Shown here: positions 1 through 6,612 of the stretch, in pieces
Numbering within the stretch: the stretch's first letter is position 1
Layout: each line of letters opens with the position of its first letter
NCBI GenBank assembly: GCA_012961365.1
Contig: DTZN01000301.1
Span: 1 to 7,013, forward strand
DNA length: 7,013 bases
Direction of reading: 5' to 3'
From: Hydrogenothermaceae bacterium
Lineage (GTDB): Bacteria > Aquificota > Aquificia > Aquificales > Hydrogenothermaceae
Notes under the pieces: generated by a model
Databases searched by the model: none
What the model saw: only the letters and a program-made list of their open reading frames with translations
Told to the model about the DNA's origin: nothing
Made by a program: the position numbers and the translations under genes

Positions 1-53
1 ATAACAGTATTTTCGTCTATCATTCCAACAGGTATAACCTTCACAATAGCCAT
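1..53 (-). CDS. Unidentified gene, N-terminal 17 residues only (cut by window edge)
   Basis: A reading frame opens with ATG at 53-51 on the minus strand and runs off the left edge, giving MAIVKVIPVGMIDENTV. It starts one base after the accC stop codon. An AGGTG Shine-Dalgarno match lies inside the last codons of accC, six bases before the ATG, so it is very probably the next gene of an accC operon and translated by coupling. The opening hydrophobic strand, then VG and an Asn, loosely resembles the first strand of MBL-fold hydrolases of the glyoxalase II type (consensus near VxPVGxxxxNxYxV). The Tyr usual in that family is Val here, so this is only a guess. It does not look like AccB. Seventeen residues are too few for a functional call. 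Confidence 0.6.
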   Translation of the reverse strand, partial: MAIVKVIPVGMIDENTV

Positions 54-54
54 T

Positions 55-1413
55 TTAAACACCTACTTTTAAATATTTTTCATCAACTAAAGTTGTTGTG
101 TAAGTTCCTTTTAAAAATTCTTCATCTTCTAAAATTTTCAAATGAAAGTCCTTTGTTGTTTTTATACCTTCTATAATAAGTTCCTTTAAAGCTCTTTTGG
201 CTCTGATTATAGCTTCTTCTCTTGTGTTTCCAAAAACAATGATTTTTGCTATTAATGAGTCATAGTAAGGAGGAATAGTATATCCACCGTAGATGTGTGT
301 ATCAACTCTTACTCCAAATCCACCTGGGAGATATAGCTTTTCTATTTTACCTGCATTTGGCTGAAAATTATTATCTGGGTCTTCTGCATTAATTCTAAAC
401 TCAATGGCATGGAATTTTTGAGTTATATTTTCTTGAGATATAGATAGTTCTTTCCCATCTGCTATTAAAAATTGCCATTTTACTATGTCTATTCCTGTAA
501 CTATTTCTGAAACAGGGTGTTCTACCTGTATTCTTCCATTCATTTCTATGAAGTAAAAATTTAAATTTTTATCCACTAAAAACTCAACAGTTCCAGCTCC
601 AACAAAACCAACCTGTTTTGCAAATTTTATCGCTGCCTCTCCCATTTTTTGTCTAACTTCTTCTGTAATAAATAAAGATGGACTTTCTTCTATTAATTTT
701 TGATGTCTTCTTTGTATAGAACATTCTCTTTCTCCAAGATAAATAACATTTCCATAACTGTCTGCTAATATTTGGATTTCTATGTGTTTAGGAGCTTCTA
801 TAAATTTTTCTATATAAACCCTTGGGTCTGAAAAATTTGCTTCTGCCTCCCTTTGAGCTACCGGTAGTAGTCTTATCATTTCATTGTTGTTTTTTACAAT
901 TCTCATGCCTCTTCCGCCGCCACCACCAGCAGCTTTTATCAAAACTGGGTATCCAATTTGCTCAGCAATTTTCAAAGCATCTTCTATATTATCAACAGGA
1001 GGACTACCAGGAATAACTGGAACTCCAGCTTTTATAGCTGCTTCTCTAGCTTTAGCTTTATCTCCTACAAGTTTTAAAGTTTTTGAAGAAGGACCTATAA
1101 ATGTTATATTGCTTTTTTCACAAATTTCCGCAAAACTTGCATTTTCAGCTAAAAAACCATATCCAGGATAAACTGCATCAGCTCCTGTTATTTCGATAGC
1201 AGATAGTATATTAGGTATATTTAAATAGCTTTTACTTGCAGGGGCTTCTCCTATGCAAATTGAAATATCTGCTATATCTTTATGAATACTGTTTTCATCA
1301 GCTTTTGAGTATATAGCTATACTTTCTCCCATAAGCTCTCTTATACTTCTTATAGCTCTTACTGCTATTTCTCCTCTGTTTGCAATTAAAATTCTCTTTA
1401 TGTTTTCTAGCAT
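55..1413 (-). CDS. accC: Biotin carboxylase subunit of acetyl-CoA carboxylase
   Basis: This cytoplasmic enzyme uses ATP and bicarbonate to carboxylate biotin on the carrier protein AccB, the first half-reaction of malonyl-CoA synthesis for fatty acids. The 452 residues are collinear with E. coli AccC, offset by about two. The N-terminal domain opens with ILIANRGEIAVR (8-19). The ATP-grasp domain has Lys119, Lys160 and the glycine-rich loop GGGGGRGM (163-170). ERECSIQRRHQKLIEE spans 228-243, metal ligands are Glu277 and Glu290, the catalytic loop is NGRIQVEH (292-299) with Arg294, and FRINAEDP (339-346) holds Arg340. QRRHQK and KSYLNIP favour AccC over the related pyruvate or 2-oxoglutarate carboxylase small subunits, but that alternative is not excluded. 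One oddity is Gly293, where E. coli has Thr (MNTR). A good AGAGGGG ribosome site lies seven bases before the ATG. accB is not adjacent: pilB diverges upstream and an unknown gene follows. Confidence 0.93.
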   Translation of the reverse strand: MLENIKRILIANRGEIAVRAIRSIRELMGESIAIYSKADENSIHKDIADISICIGEAPASKSYLNIPNILSAIEITGADAVYPGYGFLAENASFAEICEKSNITFIGPSSKTLKLVGDKAKAREAAIKAGVPVIPGSPPVDNIEDALKIAEQIGYPVLIKAAGGGGGRGMRIVKNNNEMIRLLPVAQREAEANFSDPRVYIEKFIEAPKHIEIQILADSYGNVIYLGERECSIQRRHQKLIEESPSLFITEEVRQKMGEAAIKFAKQVGFVGAGTVEFLVDKNLNFYFIEMNGRIQVEHPVSEIVTGIDIVKWQFLIADGKELSISQENITQKFHAIEFRINAEDPDNNFQPNAGKIEKLYLPGGFGVRVDTHIYGGYTIPPYYDSLIAKIIVFGNTREEAIIRAKRALKELIIEGIKTTKDFHLKILEDEEFLKGTYTTTLVDEKYLKVGV

Positions 1414-1420
1414 ATAATTA

Positions 1421-1427
1421 CCCCTCT
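1421..1427 (-). promoter_or_regulatory. Ribosome binding site of accC
   Basis: On the minus strand AGAGGGG precedes the ATG at 1413-1411 with a seven-base spacer (TAATTAT). It supports that ATG as the accC start. The encoded protein then begins right before the conserved IANRGEIA segment, as in other AccC proteins. Confidence 0.7.
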
Positions 1428-1455
1428 TTTTATTTGTAATATTTTAACTTGTTAT

Positions 1456-1484
1456 TTGATAGAAAGTTTTTATTATTTTAAACT
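1456..1484 (+). promoter_or_regulatory. Candidate sigma-70 type promoter for pilB operon
   Basis: TTGATA (1456-1461) is followed after exactly 17 bases by TAAACT (1479-1484), matching the -35 and -10 consensus at 5/6 and 4/6 positions. Transcription would begin near 1490, about 20 bases before the pilB ATG at 1513. A six-base inverted repeat, AAGTTT (1464-1469) and AAACTT (1480-1485), spans the spacer and the -10 element. In sequence this AT-rich such matches arise easily by chance. The oppositely directed accC promoter must lie in the same 99 bp, but I could not pick a convincing one. Confidence 0.35.
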
Positions 1485-1512
1485 TAATAAAGCAAAAATA
1501 TAAACTTCACTC

Positions 1513-3216
1513 ATGAAAGAAAAAAGACAGTTTAATCTTCTTAGATTATTAGTAGATAAAGGAATAGTTCCTGCTTCACAAGTTAGAAACAACGAAAAAG
1601 TAATAAATATAGATTTTACAAAAACATTAATATATCTGATAGAAAACACAATAGCAGATGAAAAATCAATAAAAGAATTTTTTTCTAACACATTTAATTT
1701 AAAAAAATTTTCAAAAAAAGAATTTCCTAATCCTTCAAAAGAGGTAGCACAAAAGTTTTCATTTAATTACATGCAAAAGAAAAAATTTGTGCCTTTATCT
1801 ACAGATATAGAAAATATTCGTGTAGTTGTTTTAAATCCAACAGATAAAGAAATAATACAGTATTTAAAATTTACAGGAGCAAAAAAAATTGAAATGATAG
1901 TAGGAACTTTATCTGAGATAGAAGAACTTTTAAATACATTAGCACCTGAAGTTTCTACAAAGGAGCTTTTAGAAGGAATAAATTTAAAAACAAAAATAGA
2001 AAATGATAATTTTACAGACTTTGAAATTTTACAGGAAGCAGAAGAAGCTCCTATAGTAAAAGTTTCAAAACTATTTATAGTAAATGCAGTTAGACAAGGT
2101 GCCTCTGATATACATATTGAACCATTTGAAAAAGAAGTTAGAGTTAGATACAGAATTGATGGTATTTTGAAAACAGTTCAAAAGCTTCCTATAAACATAA
2201 AAGATGCAATAGTAACAAGATACAAAATTATGGCAAATCTCGATATTACAGAAAAAAGACTTCCGCAAGATGGAAGAATTAGAGTAAGAATAGACGGTAA
2301 ACCTATAGATTTAAGGGTTTCTATTATTCCAACTATTCATGGTGAAAAAGTTGTAATGCGTATTCAAGATGCAAAAAGTTATTTAAATCTAAAATTAGAA
2401 GATTTAGGATTTGAAGAAGATGACTTACAAAAAATAAGAAAAGCTATATATAGCCCATGGGGAATGGTTTTAGTTACTGGACCAACAGGTTCTGGAAAAA
2501 CTACTACTTTATATACAGTTTTAATGGAAAGAAACACAGACGATGTAAACATATTAACTGTAGAAGACCCTGTTGAGGTATCTATACCGGGAATAAATCA
2601 AGTTCATGTAAAAGAACAAATTGGACTTACTTTTGCAGAAGCTTTAAGGGCATTTTTAAGACAAGACCCAGATATAATTTTGGTTGGCGAAATTAGAGAT
2701 AGGGAAACTGCTGAAATAGCCATTAAAGCAGCTTTAACAGGGCACCTTGTTTTATCTACATTACATACAAATGATGCTCCTTCTTCTATAACTAGACTTA
2801 TAGATATTGGAGTAGAAAATTTTTTAGTGGGCATAGCTGTTAATTTAATTATTGCTCAAAGACTTATAAGAAAACTGTGTCCAAAATGTAAGCAATCTGC
2901 TCCTTATCCTATAGAGTTTTGGAAGGGACTTGGTTTTTCAGACGAAGATATAACAGGTAATCAGTTTTATATACACAGTAAAGAAGGCTGTGAGTATTGC
3001 AACTTTACAGGGTATAAAGGAAGAATTGCTGTTCACGAAATATTAGAAATAGACGATAATATAAGAAAAGCTGTTTTACAAGGAAAAACTGCAGCAGATA
3101 TAAAAGAAATAGCTATAAAAAAAGGTATGAAAACTCTTTATGTAAGTGGTCTTTTAAAAGTTAAAAAAGGTATTACAGATTTAGCAGAAGTAGAAAGAGT
3201 ATTAATGAAAACATAA
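1513..3216 (+). CDS. pilB: Type IV pilus assembly (extension) ATPase PilB
   Basis: This cytoplasmic hexameric ATPase drives pilin polymerisation at the inner-membrane platform protein PilC. The 567 residues are a normal PilB length. Residues about 8-150 form a GspE/PilB N-terminal region, with KFVPLS (91-96) typical of it. The motor core has ASDIHIEPFEKEVRVRYRIDG (197-217), Walker A GPTGSGKT (323-330), the Asp box TVEDPVE (349-355), Walker B DPDIILVGEIRD (385-396) with Glu393, and the His box TGHLVLSTLHTN (409-420). A zinc-binding tetracysteine follows (CPKC 456-459, CEYC 493-496), as in PilB/GspE extension ATPases and absent from PilT. A stop codon at 1501-1503 makes ATG 1513 the first possible start; it has no visible Shine-Dalgarno. 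It heads pilB-pilT-pilC-mnmA. The adjacent pilT favours a type IV pilus over a type II secretion system. Confidence 0.95.
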   Translation: MKEKRQFNLLRLLVDKGIVPASQVRNNEKVINIDFTKTLIYLIENTIADEKSIKEFFSNTFNLKKFSKKEFPNPSKEVAQKFSFNYMQKKKFVPLSTDIENIRVVVLNPTDKEIIQYLKFTGAKKIEMIVGTLSEIEELLNTLAPEVSTKELLEGINLKTKIENDNFTDFEILQEAEEAPIVKVSKLFIVNAVRQGASDIHIEPFEKEVRVRYRIDGILKTVQKLPINIKDAIVTRYKIMANLDITEKRLPQDGRIRVRIDGKPIDLRVSIIPTIHGEKVVMRIQDAKSYLNLKLEDLGFEEDDLQKIRKAIYSPWGMVLVTGPTGSGKTTTLYTVLMERNTDDVNILTVEDPVEVSIPGINQVHVKEQIGLTFAEALRAFLRQDPDIILVGEIRDRETAEIAIKAALTGHLVLSTLHTNDAPSSITRLIDIGVENFLVGIAVNLIIAQRLIRKLCPKCKQSAPYPIEFWKGLGFSDEDITGNQFYIHSKEGCEYCNFTGYKGRIAVHEILEIDDNIRKAVLQGKTAADIKEIAIKKGMKTLYVSGLLKVKKGITDLAEVERVLMKT

Positions 3217-3225
3217 AAAGGAGGT
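3217..3225 (+). promoter_or_regulatory. Strong ribosome binding site of pilT
   Basis: AAAGGAGGT fills most of the 13-base gap between the pilB stop and the pilT ATG, with five bases from the GGAGG core to the ATG. It is a near-perfect anti-Shine-Dalgarno match and fixes the pilT start. pilB and pilC have no comparable site, so pilT may be translated more strongly than its neighbours. Confidence 0.85.
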
Positions 3226-3229
3226 TCAC

Positions 3230-4312
3230 ATGGCAGAGGAAGTAAATCTTTCTTTAGATGTTTTAGCAAAAGAAGCAGTAAAAAAGGATGCTTCAGATAT
3301 ACATATAATTGCTGGAGCTCCACCTTCATTAAGGGTAGATGGAAAAGTTATTTACCTTACTCATTATCCTGTCTTAATGCCAAAAGATACACAGCAACTT
3401 ATATATTCAATAATGAGTGAAAAACAAAAAAGGATTTATGAAGAGAAACATGAAGTAGACTTTTCTATAGGAATGAAAGGTATTGGTAGGTTCAGGGTAA
3501 ATGTTTATTCCCAAAGAGGAACAGTAGCAGCTGCATTAAGAAAACTTCCATACCAAATAAAACCTATGGAAGAATTAGGTTTAATACCTGCAGTTAAGGA
3601 GCTTTGTCATAAATCTATGGGATTGATTTTAGTAACAGGTCCAACAGGTTCAGGGAAAACTACTACTTTAGCTTCTATGATTGATTATATTAACAGTAAT
3701 TTCCAATATCACATAATTACTATAGAAGACCCTATAGAATACATATTCCCACATAAAAAATCTATTGTTTCCCAAAGAGAAGTTGGAAATGATACAAACA
3801 GTTTTAATATAGCATTGAAATATGCCCTCCGTGAAGACCCAGATGTAATTCTAGTTGGAGAAATGAGAGATTTAGAGACAATAAAGGCAGCTTTGACAGC
3901 AGCAGAAACAGGACACTTGGTATTTGGAACATTGCATACAAATACTGCTATTCAAACAATAAACCGTATAATAAATATTTTCCCAGAAAACGAACAAGAC
4001 CAAATAAGAACAGAATTAAGTTTTGTTTTACAAGGAGTAATATCCCAGAGATTACTACCAAAAATTGGAGGAGGAAGGGTTTTAATCCACGAAGTTTTAA
4101 TTCCAAACGCTGCTATTAGAAACCTAATCAGAGAAAACAAAATACATCAAATTTACGGATTAATGCAGTCAGGACAAGCAGCAACAGGAATGCAAACTAT
4201 GAATCAAGCAATTTTAAAGGCTATTAGAGAAGGACTAATTACAGTTGAAGATGGGCTAAAAGCATCTCCAGAAGTGCATGAATTGCAAAGATTACTAAAT
4301 ATTAGAATGTAA
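3230..4312 (+). CDS. pilT: Type IV pilus retraction ATPase PilT
   Basis: This hexameric cytoplasmic ATPase depolymerises the pilus, giving twitching motility and DNA uptake. The 360 residues have the PilT layout: an N-terminal PAS-like domain with ASDIHIIAGAPPSLRVDGK (21-39), then a RecA-like core. Walker A is GPTGSGKT (137-144), the Asp box TIEDPIEY (164-171), Walker B EDPDVILVGEMRD (202-214) with Glu211, and the His box TGHLVFGTLHTN (227-238). AIRNLIRENKIHQI (295-308) matches the AIRNLIREGK motif diagnostic of PilT and needed for retraction. There is no zinc tetracysteine, which separates it from PilB. PilU is a possible alternative, but the motif and the place between pilB and pilC favour PilT. 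It starts 13 bases after pilB behind a strong ribosome site, so the operon supplies both opposing motors. Confidence 0.95.
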   Translation: MAEEVNLSLDVLAKEAVKKDASDIHIIAGAPPSLRVDGKVIYLTHYPVLMPKDTQQLIYSIMSEKQKRIYEEKHEVDFSIGMKGIGRFRVNVYSQRGTVAAALRKLPYQIKPMEELGLIPAVKELCHKSMGLILVTGPTGSGKTTTLASMIDYINSNFQYHIITIEDPIEYIFPHKKSIVSQREVGNDTNSFNIALKYALREDPDVILVGEMRDLETIKAALTAAETGHLVFGTLHTNTAIQTINRIINIFPENEQDQIRTELSFVLQGVISQRLLPKIGGGRVLIHEVLIPNAAIRNLIRENKIHQIYGLMQSGQAATGMQTMNQAILKAIREGLITVEDGLKASPEVHELQRLLNIRM

Positions 4313-4339
4313 TAAATTAGAATAAAATAACTAGAAAAA

Positions 4340-5554
4340 ATGCCAAAATTTAAATATGAAGCTAGGGATAGATATGGAATTAAAAAGAAAGGAATAATAG
4401 CTGCGGAAATTCCTGAACAAGCAGAAGAATTACTAAAAAATAGAGGATTTCAGGATATAAAAATAAAACTATCAAGAGAAAAGAAGAAAAAAAATTCAGA
4501 ATTAAAATTATTTACCCACAAAGTCAAAGAAAAAGACCTTGCCATATTTACGAGACAGTTAAAAGCTATGATTTCTGCTGGTATTGGTATAGCAGATGCT
4601 TTAGAGGTTATATCGAAACAAATTCCTAATTCAATATTAGCAAAAACCTTAAAACTGCTTCAAGAAGATGTAAAAACAGGAATGTCCCTTTCAAAAGCAA
4701 TGGAAAGATACCCAAAGGTATTCCCAAAATTCTTAGTAAATTTAGTTGCTTCTGCTGAAGAGTCTGGGAATTTAGATATTGTTTTACAAAGAGCTACAGT
4801 TTACTATGAAAAAATTTCTGCTATAAAGAGAAAAATTATAAGTGCTTCTTTGTATCCTGTTGCAGTTTTAGTTATAGCAACATTAATTGTTTTAGGAATT
4901 TTAGCATTTATAGTTCCTATATTTGCAAAAATGTATTTAGAAATGGGAGCAAGTTTACCAATATTTACACAACTTTTAATAACTTTAAGTGATGTTCTTA
5001 AAAGTAATTTTCTATATATACTAGTTTTTATTATAGCTTTCTTTACTGGGGTTTCATATGTAAAAAAAATAGAAAAAGGCAGAAAGTTTATTCATTCCTT
5101 TATATTAAAATTACCTTTTTTAGGGGAAATTTTCAGAAAAGGTGCTATTGCAAAGTTTGCACGAACTTTGTCTATACTTGTTTCTAGTGGGGTTCCAATA
5201 TTAAGGTCTTTAGAAATAGCAGCGACAGTTTCAGGAAATGCTGTAATTGAAAATGCAGTAGAAAACGCAAAAAAACAAGTTGAACAAGGTAAAAATTTAT
5301 ATATTTCTCTTGATGAGGAAGTATTTACTCCTATATTTATCTCAATGGTAAAAGTAGGTGAAGAAACAGGAAGATTAGATGAAATGCTTGATACTATTTC
5401 TGATTTCTTTGAAGATGAGGTTAGTAAAGCAGTGGATGGATTAATATCAACTATAGAACCGTTTTTAATGGTATTTATTGGTGGCATTGTAGGATTTATA
5501 ATTGTTGCATTATACTTACCAATGTTTAAAATGGGAGATTTAATTAATAGATAA
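4340..5554 (+). CDS. pilC: Type IV pilus inner-membrane platform protein PilC
   Basis: This polytopic inner-membrane protein is the platform on which PilB and PilT act. Its 404 residues contain two T2SSF domains, roughly 67-190 and 270-390. Each opens with a similar helix (FTRQLKAMISAGIGIADALE from 70, FARTLSILVSSGVPILRSLE from 273) and carries the acidic-Gly motif (AEESGNLD 139-146, GEETGRLD 340-347). Three hydrophobic segments are evident near 170-196, 223-240 and 373-395. The first 45 residues form the usual small N-terminal domain (PKFKYEARDRYGIKKKG). A basic linker, REKKKKN (46-52), is encoded over an A8 run (4487-4494). The gene lies 27 bp after pilT; its ATG has only a weak upstream purine stretch (TAGAAAAA) and no clear Shine-Dalgarno. 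The T2SS homologue GspF is the alternative, but the context supports PilC. Confidence 0.94.
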   Translation: MPKFKYEARDRYGIKKKGIIAAEIPEQAEELLKNRGFQDIKIKLSREKKKKNSELKLFTHKVKEKDLAIFTRQLKAMISAGIGIADALEVISKQIPNSILAKTLKLLQEDVKTGMSLSKAMERYPKVFPKFLVNLVASAEESGNLDIVLQRATVYYEKISAIKRKIISASLYPVAVLVIATLIVLGILAFIVPIFAKMYLEMGASLPIFTQLLITLSDVLKSNFLYILVFIIAFFTGVSYVKKIEKGRKFIHSFILKLPFLGEIFRKGAIAKFARTLSILVSSGVPILRSLEIAATVSGNAVIENAVENAKKQVEQGKNLYISLDEEVFTPIFISMVKVGEETGRLDEMLDTISDFFEDEVSKAVDGLISTIEPFLMVFIGGIVGFIIVALYLPMFKMGDLINR

Positions 5555-6612
5555 TGAAAATAGCAGTAGGAATGAGTGGTGGGGTTGATAGTAGTGTATC
5601 GGCCCTACTTTTAAAAGAAAAAGGATATGATGTTATTGGTGTTACTTTAAAGCTTTCTTCTGTAGAAGATTGCAATCTGGAAACACAGGTTTGTTGTTCT
5701 CCTCAAGATGTAAAAGATGCAAAAAAAATTGCCACATTTTTAGGAATAGAACATTACACAATAGATTGGGAGATATTATTTAAACAAAAAGTTATAAAAC
5801 CATTTATTGATGCTTATAAAATTGCTTTGACACCAAATCCTTGTAGTATCTGTAATAAGGAAGTAAAAACAGAAAGATTATTAAGGTATGTAAGAGAGGT
5901 TTTAGAAGTAGATAAACTTGCAACTGGACATTACATAAGAAAAGAAAAAATCAAAGATTATAAATTATTATCTAGAGGAGTAGACTTAAAAAAAGACCAG
6001 TCTTACTTTTTAGCATTAATAAATGCTGAGATTATACCGTATTTAGAGTTTCCACTGGGAAATCTTAAAAAAGAAGAAGTTAGAAAAATTGCAAAGAAAT
6101 ATAATTTACCTGTTTTTGAAAAGAAAGATAGTTTTGAAATATGTTTTACACTAGGAAAATCTCCTGCAGAGTATATAGAAGAAAATAGATTTTTTAATAT
6201 AGAAGAGGGAGATATTATTCATCTATCAGGAAAAAAATTAGGAAAACATAAAGGACTAATCCACTATACAATTGGGCAAAGAAGAGGAATAGGTGTTTCC
6301 TATGGGAAACCTTTATATGTTATAGACAAGGATTTTGAAAAAAATATTTTAATTGTTGGAGAAAAAGAAGACTTGCTAGTAGATACGGTTAAGGCAAAAA
6401 ACTTTAATTTTCATTTGCCAATTAAGTTTTGGGAAGGAAATTTATTCGTTCAGGGTAGATACAAGCAAAAACCTATAAAGGTAAAAGATTTTAGTTTTGA
6501 AAATAATATACTAACTGTAAAATTTGAAGAAAAAGCTCCAAAGTTTGCCTCTGGTCAAATTTTAGCTGTTTATAAAGAAAATGTTTTACTTGGCGGAGGA
6601 ATTATTATATAA
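5554..6612 (+). CDS. mnmA: tRNA-specific 2-thiouridylase MnmA
   Basis: MnmA adenylates and thiolates C2 of the wobble uridine U34 in tRNA-Lys, -Glu and -Gln, with sulfur from a cysteine desulfurase relay. The 352 residues are within the usual range (E. coli 368). The ATP pyrophosphatase loop SGGVDSS is at 8-14, CCSPQDVKDA at 47-56, TPNPCSICNKEVK at 93-105, ATGHY at 123-127, DQSYFL at 148-153, KKDSFEICF at 190-198 and GQRRGIGV at 241-248. The C-terminal beta-barrel has PLYVIDKD (263-270) and ends in LGGGIII. The catalytic cysteines are Cys100 and Cys197. Cys97 replaces the Asp of E. coli (NPDILCN), giving CxxC plus C, which could hold an iron-sulfur cluster. The ATG shares one base with the pilC stop (TAATG), and the nearest GGGAG lies 16 bases upstream, so translation probably depends on coupling. 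The 3' end overlaps the convergent nucleotidyltransferase gene by 27 bp. Confidence 0.95.
   Translation: MKIAVGMSGGVDSSVSALLLKEKGYDVIGVTLKLSSVEDCNLETQVCCSPQDVKDAKKIATFLGIEHYTIDWEILFKQKVIKPFIDAYKIALTPNPCSICNKEVKTERLLRYVREVLEVDKLATGHYIRKEKIKDYKLLSRGVDLKKDQSYFLALINAEIIPYLEFPLGNLKKEEVRKIAKKYNLPVFEKKDSFEICFTLGKSPAEYIEENRFFNIEEGDIIHLSGKKLGKHKGLIHYTIGQRRGIGVSYGKPLYVIDKDFEKNILIVGEKEDLLVDTVKAKNFNFHLPIKFWEGNLFVQGRYKQKPIKVKDFSFENNILTVKFEEKAPKFASGQILAVYKENVLLGGGIII

Noticed and set aside
822..1171. Two plus-strand frames (64 and 95 codons) inside accC
   Set aside because: Both lie antisense to the ATP-grasp domain of accC; the proline run is only the complement of the glycine-rich loop codons.
2479..3670. 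33-bp near-identical direct repeat (2479-2511 and 3638-3670, three mismatches)
   Set aside because: Both copies encode the Walker A motif and following TTTL of the paralogous ATPases PilB and PilT; protein homology plus codon bias explains it.
5092..5487. 131-codon open frame on the minus strand inside pilC
   Set aside because: It is antisense to the second T2SSF domain of pilC, its Ser/Thr/Ile-rich product resembles no family I know, and low GC with biased codons readily leaves such antisense frames open.
4487..5728. A8 runs in pilC (4487-4494) and mnmA (5721-5728) as programmed slippage sites
   Set aside because: Both frames read through intact into conserved domains, no alternative frame yields a sensible product, and long A runs are common at this base composition.
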